From: VXYK01 sp965221585
Lineage (GTDB): Bacteria > Actinomycetota > Acidimicrobiia > Acidimicrobiales > Aldehydirespiratoraceae
NCBI GenBank assembly: GCA_965221585.1
Contig: OZ244898.1
Span: 682,001 to 746,000, forward strand
Length of the DNA: 64,000 nucleotides
Direction of reading: 5' to 3'
The notes beneath the pieces were generated by a model. The model saw only the letters and a program-made list of their open reading frames with translations. It was not told the DNA's origin and searched no databases. The translations under genes and the position numbers were made by a program. Shown here in pieces: positions 34,120 to 42,887 of the stretch (position 1 is its first letter; each line of letters starts with the position of its first letter).

Positions 34120-34944
34120 GTGTCGAAGAATCCGATTCTCCCGTTCCCTGCCGAGATTCTGCGAGGCATAACTGAGGTGCTGGGAGCGACTGAAGACGGG
34201 CTTACCGGGCGGGAGATCGCCCGTACCTTGGCCCAGGTTGGTGTGTGTGACGTCGATCCCAATATTACGAAGCGCGACCGCCTGTATAACGCGCTAGCTA
34301 CCCGTCAGAACAAGGACCGCGTCGGCAACTGTGTGGTGGCATTCATGAATCGGGCAATGTCTCCGGTTCTCTACCGTGATGATCCCGCCGGTTTCACTCG
34401 GCGACAGGAAGATCTCAATGAGGTGCTGATTTTCGCTGGATGTCGTATCAACAACGAGGGCAAGGTCGCGCGGGTCGCTGGCGGCAAGGCTTCGAACCTA
34501 GATGAAGCGGCGCAGCGAGCCAACAAGATCCGCAGTGAGTTACGTCGTCGACGTACCCATCCAGACGTGTTGCGTTACTGCACCCGCGAACTTCTTCAGA
34601 AGAACAACTTTCACGCCTTGTTGGAAGCGGCAAAGAGCGTGCCTGACCGAATCCGACTTGAGGTCGGCTAGACCAGTGACGGCGGCGAATTGGTGAACGC
34701 GACGTTGGCCAATGCCAGCGGCCCACTTGTGCCAATAAATTCTGGAAAGACCAAGACTGATCGTGCTGAGCAGTCGGGTTTCGCGAACCTAGTCACCGGT
34801 CTACTCGGGATCTATCGGAACCCGACGGCGCATGATCCTCAGATCCATCGGACCGTGAGTGACGAGGAACTTCTGGAGGCGTTGACCACAATGTCGATGG
34901 TGCACCGCAGGCTTGACGACGCGTTCGGAGCGGCTTCTAACTGA
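34120..34944 (+). pseudogene. TIGR02391/Ymh-type HEPN protein interrupted by an in-frame TAG
   Basis: From GTG at 34120 the frame runs 183 codons to TAG at 34669-34671. The same frame then continues without shift to 34944 (TSDGGELVNATLA...). The two parts together make a full-length member of the TIGR02391 (Hypoth_Ymh) family: helical N-terminus, LLEAAKSVPDRIRL, then LVPINSGKTKTDRAEQSGFA and IYRNPTAHDP, where R-N-x-x-x-H is the HEPN motif. The break falls where relatives usually have a Leu, so a single T-to-A change (TTG to TAG) would explain it. It is probably a pseudogene. Alternatives are readthrough, a separately translated HEPN fragment from GTG/TTG near 34690, or a sequencing error. Confidence 0.8.
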
Positions 34945-35041
34945 CTGAGCCAACCCCTGCACCACGTCGTCCGCGCATTCCGCTTCATTTCGATCCAACT
35001 GCTACGGCTCGCTACCTAGATGTGATTGTCGTACGTCGGAG

Positions 35042-36346
35042 CTACCGGCGGTCTGGCGGATAGCCGACTACCTCTTCGTACTTTTCTGGCTTACTCAGGT
35101 CTTTCACGAGTTTGTTGACCCAAGCCTCGGTGTAGCCGTAACCACCCGAGAGTCGGTCCCAGCGACAATACCGGTCGTCGGTCGCTTCGGGTTCGCCCGC
35201 ACCGCCCCGCGGGCGAACGCCGTAGTGCTTCCAGCTCATGGTGTGGGTGTGCATGGTGAAGCGGTAGGGCAACCGTACAGATACGAGATTCACGACTTCA
35301 CCTGGGCGGTACAGGTCCGCGGAAGCAACCGGGGTGATCCGCCTCTTGCTCACCACGCCGATCTTCGCGAGTTGTTCCTCGATCTCGGGGGTGACTTTGT
35401 TTGGTGGCACGAAGTGAACCACGGCATCGGCAGACCGCTTGCGGTTCGCGGTCACACCGACGAAGAAGATCTGGAGGCAGTATTCTGGGCTATTGAGCAC
35501 GTCGTCGTCCTGATCGGCTCGGTGCCTAGCTAGGAATTCCGCAACGTCGGTAGGTAGTTGTGCCTGTGCCTTTCGGAGCGACTTTAGGGCACCGTCGTTG
35601 CGGAACCCACTGAGTTGGAGTGGGACAGCCAAGCGGTCGCCAAGAGTGGCCTCCTCCCCGTACTGTGCCAACAAGAGGTTCTCGAAGTTCAGGAGCATCG
35701 CTTGCGCCTCGCCGATGACAGCGACATCCAGCGCTGGCAAGTAGCGATGAGCGATTTGGTTGCGTAGTCCAAGAAAGAAGTCGAGGTTAGCTTGGACCTT
35801 CCGGTACTCGTCACCGGTAAGCGCTAGCTTGAAGAGTTGCTTTGTGTCAAGGACCTTTGCTCGGCCTTCGATCAGTTTCTGAGCACCCTTGTCATCGCGT
35901 TCGAAGTAGTCGACGCGTGAGCGTTCCAGGAGCGCCTGAAGGAGCGAGTTCCACGCGATAACCATGAGAACGATGAACGTCTCGGTTCTGAATCCCGCTA
36001 GCGGATCGTTGTAGACGCGCAAGGCCGCGAGCGCCGACTCGCGACTCTTGGCTAACAGCCGAAATTCCTCGGCCAGATCGCCCGCGTCGGTGGGAGAAAT
36101 GCCATGGGAGCGCAACAAGGCTTCCAACTGGGCGATCTTGGTGCTCTGACTCGACTGCCGCTCGGTCTCAACCCCGAGCCAGCGCCTTACGTAGGAAGTG
36201 AATTTCTTCCCGTGAGCAGTGGGGTTGTTCCAGTACTCAATCTCCAGCTGTGACTTCGTCTCTTCGTTTTGCCAGCGCTCGTACATCTCGGTGGCACGCT
36301 GAACATGCTGTTCATCCGTGAGGTTCTCTTCGTCGCTCTCGGCCAT
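35042..36346 (-). CDS. DUF3644-domain protein with RNxxxH (HEPN-like) motif
   Basis: 434 residues from the ATG at 36346, 4 bp after the stop of the upstream gene. An in-frame start at 36394 would overlap it. Residues about 113-205 match DUF3644: DPLAGFRTETFIVLMVIAWNSL and FFLGLRNQIAHRYLP, with R195-N196 and H200 forming the RNxxxH motif of HEPN RNases. The C-terminal half (220-434) is an uncharacterised alpha/beta region with YRFTMHTHTMSWKHYGVRPR, possibly a sensing or binding part. Predicted role: RNA cleavage in abortive infection, together with the upstream gene. Confidence 0.78.
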   Translation of the reverse strand: MAESDEENLTDEQHVQRATEMYERWQNEETKSQLEIEYWNNPTAHGKKFTSYVRRWLGVETERQSSQSTKIAQLEALLRSHGISPTDAGDLAEEFRLLAKSRESALAALRVYNDPLAGFRTETFIVLMVIAWNSLLQALLERSRVDYFERDDKGAQKLIEGRAKVLDTKQLFKLALTGDEYRKVQANLDFFLGLRNQIAHRYLPALDVAVIGEAQAMLLNFENLLLAQYGEEATLGDRLAVPLQLSGFRNDGALKSLRKAQAQLPTDVAEFLARHRADQDDDVLNSPEYCLQIFFVGVTANRKRSADAVVHFVPPNKVTPEIEEQLAKIGVVSKRRITPVASADLYRPGEVVNLVSVRLPYRFTMHTHTMSWKHYGVRPRGGAGEPEATDDRYCRWDRLSGGYGYTEAWVNKLVKDLSKPEKYEEVVGYPPDRR

Positions 36347-36350
36347 TTCG

Positions 36351-38099
36351 CTACTCGTTACTGGATTTTGGGCGGGGATCTGTGGTCGTCTCAACTTCTG
36401 CGATCCTTCGGAGGATGCAAGCGACGTGGAAGAGCGTGACGAACATCGGCTCGGTCAACTCGGGGATCAACCCGTGAGAGAGTAGGTTTCTTAGATTGAG
36501 TGAAAGCCGGTCGACGAGAGCCGCTTTCAGGTATCTCGCCTGTAGTGGATCGATGTACGGTTCGAGGTCGTCGAGCAGCGCTCGCAAGCCCCGGATCTCG
36601 CTGTTGTGCTCCGCCCGGCCGCGGGTGCCAGTTACATTGATTCCAAGCGTGGTGCAAATGTGGCGGACCATTGGCTCCAGGGCCGAGACGACAACGCAAA
36701 CGGCACTTTCGTAGTCTTCGTTTGCCCAGTGTCGATAGGAAAGAGCAATCCGTCGAGCTAGTTCCTGCGGAAATGACCCGCCGAAACAATCGACGATATC
36801 TTGCGGGTCTGGTTCGTACCGGTCATGAATTTCGCGTAACGCAGCCGTGCCAAAGATGCTGGCGAACACTTCTATGGCGAGAGCGTCACGCTCGGCGCGG
36901 GCCACGTCTATCCGCTTCGCGGTGTCGTTAGGGATCTGAGTGAAGCTGTTATTTGGACCAATGATGAGCTTGCCAATCCGAGCCAAGAGAGGGAACTGGC
37001 GTTCTGTTTCAAGTACCGCAGCCTCGGTAGCTTCGGGTTGATCGATGGGCACAGCGTTGCTGAACCGAACCAAACCACCGAGTGTCGAATCTGAGCCCAC
37101 GACCAAGTCGACGAAAGACTCGACCTCCTCGCGGCTGAACTCTATGGACGTCTCGAGCCTTATCCAGTCGTCGCTGAGGTCAACATTCTCGATCTCCGCG
37201 CCAAGGCGGTTCACCTCGTCCGCGAGTCCGGCATCCCGCGCGATCGCTTGCGCATCTTGCAAGCGGGAGAGGCGGAGAAAGCTACTGGAACGCTGGGCGG
37301 AAGTCTCAAATGCTGCGATTCGTTCGCGTTGAAGCCTTTCCTCCTCGTCTTCATCTGAAGTCGCGATCATCGCTATTTGACGCAACCCAGATATCTCGAA
37401 CGGATCGGCATCGTACTTCCAAATAGCGGCCTGAAGTAGATCTGCGCAGGGGTATTGGTTCAGCGCGAGTACCTCTAGAGCGCGCGCAGTCACGCCATAC
37501 ATGCTTTCGGAGGAGTCGATTGACTCCCGCGCTAGCCGGGCTAGCACCTCCAGAAGTTCCGACCGGAGGTCGGGCCGATTCGTTTCGTTGCAGATCGCGA
37601 TAGCGCGACGCAAAGCTTGCTCACGTTCCAATACATGAGCTTCAGAATTTGCGAATTTTGTAAATTCTTGGATGGCAACCTCAAACCATGGTGGCCGTTG
37701 GTTTTGTCTTCGCACCCAGAGGAGGTCGGCCAAACGGCTGCGCACGAGCGGGTCTAGTGCTTCGTCGCTGGCGCACGCACTCCAAAGATCCAACACCTCT
37801 TGTTTGACTTGATCGAGCGGTCTTGGGTAGGTGTGAAATTGGTCCTCATTCCGCATCGAGGATTGCGGAGCGTACGGGCCACACGCGAACGGCGCATCGG
37901 CACCCTCGTAGAGGAAGTAGTAAGCACACGCGTCGGCGAGCGCCTTCAACGTCGCGTCGTTCGGCTTTGTCTTTGCGATTTCATTCAGCCGATGATGAAT
38001 CGTCATCGTGTTGTAGTCGTCCTCGGGACGTTCCAACAGGCTCTTGCATATCTGGTTGACGATGGCGGTGTAGTCGTCAGGGGGTGTTTCGTGGGTCAT
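36351..38099 (-). CDS. Large helical protein with C-terminal RNxxxHG motif (DUF4209-like)
   Basis: 582 residues, ATG at 38099 with a perfect GGAGG upstream. Almost the whole protein is helical, with TPR-like stretches from about 120 to 280 (QEVLDLWSACASDEALDPLV, RSRLADLLWVRRQ). The C-terminal 130 residues end in LNLRNLLSHGL, with R537-N538 and H542, the RNxxxHG signature of DUF4209, a HEPN-type domain. It lies 4 bp upstream of the DUF3644 gene, making an operon of two RNxxxH proteins. I infer an RNase or RNA-binding effector pair; no experimental role is known to me. Confidence 0.72.
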   Translation of the reverse strand: MTHETPPDDYTAIVNQICKSLLERPEDDYNTMTIHHRLNEIAKTKPNDATLKALADACAYYFLYEGADAPFACGPYAPQSSMRNEDQFHTYPRPLDQVKQEVLDLWSACASDEALDPLVRSRLADLLWVRRQNQRPPWFEVAIQEFTKFANSEAHVLEREQALRRAIAICNETNRPDLRSELLEVLARLARESIDSSESMYGVTARALEVLALNQYPCADLLQAAIWKYDADPFEISGLRQIAMIATSDEDEEERLQRERIAAFETSAQRSSSFLRLSRLQDAQAIARDAGLADEVNRLGAEIENVDLSDDWIRLETSIEFSREEVESFVDLVVGSDSTLGGLVRFSNAVPIDQPEATEAAVLETERQFPLLARIGKLIIGPNNSFTQIPNDTAKRIDVARAERDALAIEVFASIFGTAALREIHDRYEPDPQDIVDCFGGSFPQELARRIALSYRHWANEDYESAVCVVVSALEPMVRHICTTLGINVTGTRGRAEHNSEIRGLRALLDDLEPYIDPLQARYLKAALVDRLSLNLRNLLSHGLIPELTEPMFVTLFHVACILRRIAEVETTTDPRPKSSNE

Positions 38100-38268
38100 T
38101 CTTTCCTCCGGAGGTCTTGGTCTTCTGCAGGGAGTCCGCTCAGCCGTCCCTCCGTCCCAGAAACCGGAGCCATCGTGCGTCTGAGGTTTGGGCGAGCTAT
38201 CGGTGACAAGCTTGTCGTCGCCGACCTAGTGATCCTAGGCCGGGGTCTCGTCACAGTAAGCTGAATTA

Positions 38269-39498
38269 ATGAGTCAGGACCGTTTCGGGGATCTCGCCAG
38301 CCGTTTGACGCCCGAGGCGCTCGGCCTCTTTCGGGAGATGGCGGCAGCTCACCTGGAAAGTACAGGTGATCGGTTTTTTCTGTTCAGCGCAACCTTTAGC
38401 GGTACTAGTTTGAATTTCACAGGGAAGGGATCGACCAGACAGTTCAGTGGAGTTGACCAAGGTGCGCTCGAGGATCTCGTTGACGAGCAACTTCTTCGCG
38501 TCGACTACGGCCCGCGGGGAACTCCAAACTACCGGGTCACGGGTGAAGGCCAATACTTCTATAGGTGGTTGATGCAGAACGAAGGATCCGTGGTCGGACT
38601 AGATCCACAAGCAGCACACCACCTGGATGTCGGTAGCGAGGAAACGAACAAGAACGTGTTCGTTGTCCATGGCCGCAACACGCTAGCGCGTGATGCCATG
38701 TTCACGTTTTTGCGTTCAATCGGACTGTGTCCGATCGAATGGGACGAAGCCGTTGCTGCAACAGGCGAAGCCTCGCCATATATCGGAAAGGTCCTGGATG
38801 CTGCGTTTGACCGGGCCCGGGCCGTGGTCGTGCTGTTGACACCTGACGAGGTCACGTATCTGCGCCACGAGTACGCGTCGGGGCCCGACGACCCTGAGTC
38901 TCAGCCGGCACCGCAGGCTCGACCGAATGTGCTGTTTGAAGCTGGAATGGCTATGGGTCGAAACCCCAACCGGACCGTTCTGGTTGAACTTGGGGCTGTC
39001 CGGGAGTTCAGCGACATCGCGGGACGTCACACGGTACGTCTGTCGAACGACTCAGAGCAACGAGAGGCACTGGTCAAACGGCTCGAAACTTCTGGTTGTA
39101 AGGTTGACAGGACGAGAGATGGGTGGCGGACGGCTGGTGATTTCTGCATCCCACCGCCACCTGGAGGTGCTCACTCTGTAGGCACACATGTCCCTCCGGT
39201 CGAACCGAACTCTAGACCGAGGATCAGGCTTAATTATTTTGGCCGATCGGCGAGCGGCAAACTCACGATATCGAATGTAAGCGATGTGAGTATTGAGAAC
39301 CTCGATATCAATATTCCCAAGGAGGTGCCTAACTTCGTTGTGAGCCGGGATGATCTACCCATCGAAGAACTTCCGCCGAGGGAAAGGGTAACGATCGACG
39401 CGTTCGGAACGCGAGAGGGTGGGAAGGGCCACTTCTTCTTGGACGTCACGTACGATGATGATGTCGCGGAGCGAGTATTTTTGAATTTGGACCGATGA
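38269..39498 (+). CDS. TIR-domain predicted nucleotide-binding protein (Cap12-like TIR)
   Basis: 409 residues. The N-terminal 105 form a winged-helix-like region (LTPEALGLFREMAAAHLEST to YRVTGEGQYFYRWL). Residues 128-275 are the TIR fold of the PF10137 type: NVFVVHGRNTLARDAMFTFL, VVVLLTPDEVTYL, and NVLFEAGMAMGRNPNRTVLV with the putative catalytic E224. C-terminal residues 315-409 are a beta-sandwich-like tail. This TIR group includes NAD-cleaving effectors, so it may deplete NAD on infection. It is divergent from the HEPN pair across 169 bp, and no cyclase of its own is adjacent. Confidence 0.88.
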   Translation: MSQDRFGDLASRLTPEALGLFREMAAAHLESTGDRFFLFSATFSGTSLNFTGKGSTRQFSGVDQGALEDLVDEQLLRVDYGPRGTPNYRVTGEGQYFYRWLMQNEGSVVGLDPQAAHHLDVGSEETNKNVFVVHGRNTLARDAMFTFLRSIGLCPIEWDEAVAATGEASPYIGKVLDAAFDRARAVVVLLTPDEVTYLRHEYASGPDDPESQPAPQARPNVLFEAGMAMGRNPNRTVLVELGAVREFSDIAGRHTVRLSNDSEQREALVKRLETSGCKVDRTRDGWRTAGDFCIPPPPGGAHSVGTHVPPVEPNSRPRIRLNYFGRSASGKLTISNVSDVSIENLDINIPKEVPNFVVSRDDLPIEELPPRERVTIDAFGTREGGKGHFFLDVTYDDDVAERVFLNLDR

Positions 39499-39514
39499 AT
39501 CGAACTCTCGATTC
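39497..39514 (+). terminator. Hairpin at the end of the TIR gene
   Basis: GAATCGA (39497-39503) and TCGATTC (39508-39514) make a perfect 7-bp stem with a 4-nt loop, starting inside the TIR stop codon. It is a plausible terminator between convergent genes (the minus-strand gene ends at 39632), without a U-tract. Confidence 0.4.
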
Positions 39515-39631
39515 CCTGCGATTTCTAACTCGCTGGGGATCGTAATGCAGACAGTGGCTCTCGAACGCGAAGGAACCGTTTACGGAGGTCGACGTCAGTC
39601 ACGAGGATGAACGGGTCAAGAACCGATTAGC

Positions 39632-41512
39632 TCACAAGAGCATCGCTCCAATGTCGAAGTGATCGCTTCGACTGACTTTGCCAACGAGACGCCTGCCGTC
39701 AACCCTGTGCGGTGGCCGGTTGAATTCGTACGAATTGGTTATGTCTACCAGAGCTACCACCTCGAACTGCTTCCCATTGGTGTTCTCAAGTTCGGCGCTT
39801 TCTCCGTCCAGTCCAAGAAGGTCGAGGAGTTCATTGACACTCTGAAGCGCACCGGAAGGGTTCTTGCAGTCTCCAAGCTCAATTGTCACCCGGTTCGCGC
39901 TCATCCTTAACGCGCCTGCTTCATCGCTGTTGGTTTTGTCAGGCACGGCTGAGCCAGCCCAGACCGTATATTCGTACCCTGCGCTGCTCAGGCTCTCCAG
40001 TTGTTCGGGCCCCAAGTCTTGAGTTGGGGCGAACGTGAAAGACAGGCTGTCAGCTTGGTCGCCTAGCAGGACTCTCTGGTTGTCGTGCAGATGGATCCTG
40101 AGGGACTCTGTTCCTCCATCCCTGACTGCGTCTAGCCATCGTTCTCGGACCGGCATGTGCTTTCTTTGCACGGCGGTGACCTTCTCAACGATCCACCGGG
40201 CACGACCTAAGTCGGGAAGCAGCCTGTGTGAGTCATTTGGTGACGCGGCGTCGTCATTGTCGACGTGTCCGAGTTCGCAGTGCGCCAATCCTGCCAACAG
40301 GGTCGCGGTCGCGCCTGAGGAGCTATTCGTCACGTCCCAAGTCTCGGCACCGAGACCAGGAACTGCGATCGAGTCGCCAATGAGCAGATTCCCAGCTTGG
40401 GTGCTCTTGATGTCGGTCTCCGTCACACCAGTGTCGAATAGCGGTTCGGGCAATGGCTTCAACGTGAAGCCCCCTCCGGTGGAGTCCCAAATGAGCTGCT
40501 CGTCTGGGCGCCTGATGCTGTGAATGATGGCCGCCGCATCTGGACGTTCAACGTGAGCGGCAGTTCTTCCTCCGCGCAGGACGTGGTTCACCTGAGCTTG
40601 GGCCATCTGGGACGATTGGTCCATCTGCGCTAGTTCTTCCAACTGCTGAAGCGCATGTTTTGCTGTTTCTTCCAGCGAACCCCTACGAATCGGAGGCATG
40701 TCGACTTCATGCAATGCGTCACGGTCAACTGCCACAAGCAGGTCAATCCAAGACGGAAGAGGATTCCCCTGTGCATTTCGCCAGGCTGCCCACTCAAAGC
40801 TCTCGGAGCCGGCTATTGGCCACGCGTCTTCGAAGAACCAGTTCAGACGGGAGCTAAGCGAAGAACAGCTCCCCGGCCCTCCCATCCTGTTTTCCATGTG
40901 CGTCATGATGTGGCAGCACGCGCCGTGCCAGATCTCCAGCATTGTCCACAGGCTGAGCATCGGGACGCGCTCTGGCTCAATGAGCAGGTACCGCCACTTC
41001 GTGTAGCCATCCCTCCCGTCACTTATGTGACGGATGAAGTCTTCGGCAGTCTCGTGTAGCGGCTGGGCGAAGCAGTTGTTCCAAAGGCTGGCGTGCTCTC
41101 TGTAGTGGTGTTCAATGTGCTCTCGAGCGCAAAGAAAGGTGCTCTGACTCTGACACCCGTGGGTGCTCTTGCAACCGTTCACGCTACGGCAACCGTTTGC
41201 ACACCACTTGAGGCGAGCGAAGAGATTGTCGAGATTGTGGCCGTACGCCCCCTTTCGCAGATCGGATAGGAGCGTCGCGCGGTCGAAACTGCCACCTTCA
41301 TCCCTGGCTGCCTTCAACAGAATGATCTGTTTAAGTGCCTGTTCAATGCCGCTGTAGATCGTTGGGGCGAACAGCCACGCTTGAACTGCTTCGTAGTCTG
41401 CGAGCAGATCGGGCTTCGGCTGGTTGTCAACGTATAGACGTCTTGTCAGTTTGCAGGCCTCGTGCAGCTTGAGGCTCTCCATCAGAGTTTCTTGATGACC
41501 GCTTTCGGACAA
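39632..41512 (-). CDS. Unknown 626-residue protein downstream of RES-domain gene
   Basis: The start is TTG at 41512, supported by AAGGAG nine bases upstream; an ATG at 41479 lacks one. The N-terminal 330 residues are mostly helical. They contain an unusual cysteine run at about 108-133 (CANGCRSVNGCKSTHGC then a further Cys), which could hold metal or be disulphide-prone. The EHIEHHYREHA segment adds several His. The C-terminal half is beta-rich with WDVTNSSSGATATLLAGLAH. No family is recognised. It lies 65 bp downstream of the RES-domain gene on the same strand, so the two may form one transcription unit. Confidence 0.6.
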   Translation of the reverse strand: MSESGHQETLMESLKLHEACKLTRRLYVDNQPKPDLLADYEAVQAWLFAPTIYSGIEQALKQIILLKAARDEGGSFDRATLLSDLRKGAYGHNLDNLFARLKWCANGCRSVNGCKSTHGCQSQSTFLCAREHIEHHYREHASLWNNCFAQPLHETAEDFIRHISDGRDGYTKWRYLLIEPERVPMLSLWTMLEIWHGACCHIMTHMENRMGGPGSCSSLSSRLNWFFEDAWPIAGSESFEWAAWRNAQGNPLPSWIDLLVAVDRDALHEVDMPPIRRGSLEETAKHALQQLEELAQMDQSSQMAQAQVNHVLRGGRTAAHVERPDAAAIIHSIRRPDEQLIWDSTGGGFTLKPLPEPLFDTGVTETDIKSTQAGNLLIGDSIAVPGLGAETWDVTNSSSGATATLLAGLAHCELGHVDNDDAASPNDSHRLLPDLGRARWIVEKVTAVQRKHMPVRERWLDAVRDGGTESLRIHLHDNQRVLLGDQADSLSFTFAPTQDLGPEQLESLSSAGYEYTVWAGSAVPDKTNSDEAGALRMSANRVTIELGDCKNPSGALQSVNELLDLLGLDGESAELENTNGKQFEVVALVDITNSYEFNRPPHRVDGRRLVGKVSRSDHFDIGAMLL

Positions 41513-41577
41513 GTGAAGGGACTCCTTAGTTGATCTAGTTGTTGTCGGTTGCGGTGCCTGTGAGTTTGCACTCGTAG

Positions 41578-42753
41578 TTAGTCAAACCTGGGTAGGGTCT
41601 CCGTTAACGTGACGGTTGGTGGGTCGGCTTTGTCGGGTTGCCCGAATATCACCCAGTTGATGCCGCTTTCATGAATGCTTGAGGGATAGCGGATTGCGTC
41701 GACTCCGTTCCGATTGGGGAGAGGCAAGGCGTATCGGAGGTACTCGGTGAGCACCTGTGTCGCGAGATACGAGTTCGCTTGGCCGAGATCGTCTTTGGGG
41801 GGACGTGTGATTCGCTTCACGAATTCGCGCAGGAAGCCGACGTAGGGTCGTTTCTGCGATTCGGGGTAATCGAAGAGGCTCGGGAATTCGAGTTCGGAAG
41901 CGAAGTCGGCGTAGACCAGTTCGGCGGTCGTGGTCCACTCACCGATGGATACGCATTGGCCGGGAGTCTTTGGAATCTCTGCTTTCGCGGTGACTGCATC
42001 CTCTGCCGCGTAGAAACACGGCACACCGGCGGAACTCATCCGCTGGGGCGTCGCTTGCGCGCGTGTGGGCGATCCGAGCTCGGTCGCTGTCGTCAAGGAT
42101 TCGCTTTCCGTTCGGGCTCTGAACAGAATTTGACCGGCATCGCAGGTCTTGATGAATTCGGTACCGATCCGCCTAGCCAGTTCAGCAATGAACCCGAAGA
42201 TTCCCTCCGCTGACTCCTCACCGAACTCTGCTTCAGTGCGTGAGAACAGGAACCGCGGACCGTTGAGAATCCGGTCCTCGAATGAGTCCCAACTCCAGAG
42301 CAAGAGCTCGTCTTCGCCCACCTCGGAACCCAGTCGATACCAGTCATGATCAACGGATGCGGCAAACGCGTCGACCAACTTGCCGCAATCGCCCAACGGA
42401 CTATCGTGATTTGCGAGCACATCCCAAGAGTCCATCTCTGAGATGCCGATCCATCCACCCTCCTCCTTGTCCGGTATCATCGACTCGAGCCAAGGATCAC
42501 CGTACTCTTGACATAGACACCGATAGACGTACTCGAATACCAGACCGTCGTAGACGCACGGTGTGTCCGTCCCGCCGCAGTAGGCACACTCCCCAGTTTC
42601 GTTGGTGTCGAACACAGCCTTGTGGATCGCAGGGTCATGTACACACCGGGTGCAGACGAGACCTTCGCACGCGAGATATGCGATGTGGGGTTCGTAGTAG
42701 GGTCGAGGCTCTGGCCAGTCTGGGCGTGTGGTGATCAGGTCGTATATGTCCAC
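41578..42753 (-). CDS. RES-domain protein with HEPN/RES N-terminal region
   Basis: 391 residues, GTG start at 42753. The N-terminal part has two CxxC pairs (C34/C37 and C56/C59) and a helical region like the HEPN/RES N-terminal domain. The RES domain starts near 205 with GQILFRARTESE (R212/R214), then RMSSAGVPCFYAAEDAVTAKAEI with R238, Y248 and E259, the residues that form the NAD-binding site in RES toxins. RES enzymes cleave or phosphorolyse NAD. No Xre-type partner antitoxin is adjacent. The next gene, of unknown type, lies downstream on the same strand. Confidence 0.85.
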   Translation of the reverse strand: MDIYDLITTRPDWPEPRPYYEPHIAYLACEGLVCTRCVHDPAIHKAVFDTNETGECAYCGGTDTPCVYDGLVFEYVYRCLCQEYGDPWLESMIPDKEEGGWIGISEMDSWDVLANHDSPLGDCGKLVDAFAASVDHDWYRLGSEVGEDELLLWSWDSFEDRILNGPRFLFSRTEAEFGEESAEGIFGFIAELARRIGTEFIKTCDAGQILFRARTESESLTTATELGSPTRAQATPQRMSSAGVPCFYAAEDAVTAKAEIPKTPGQCVSIGEWTTTAELVYADFASELEFPSLFDYPESQKRPYVGFLREFVKRITRPPKDDLGQANSYLATQVLTEYLRYALPLPNRNGVDAIRYPSSIHESGINWVIFGQPDKADPPTVTLTETLPRFD

Positions 42754-42887
42754 TCACAACCACGTTACCGCACCACGGCTGGTTGTGATTCCGGGGCTGA
42801 GCAGCGGTGTCGTGGGGCATCCACAGGGGTGTTGTCACACCCGTGTGTCATGGTTCGACCGATAAGCGCTTCTCGTTGGGAGGTTGA

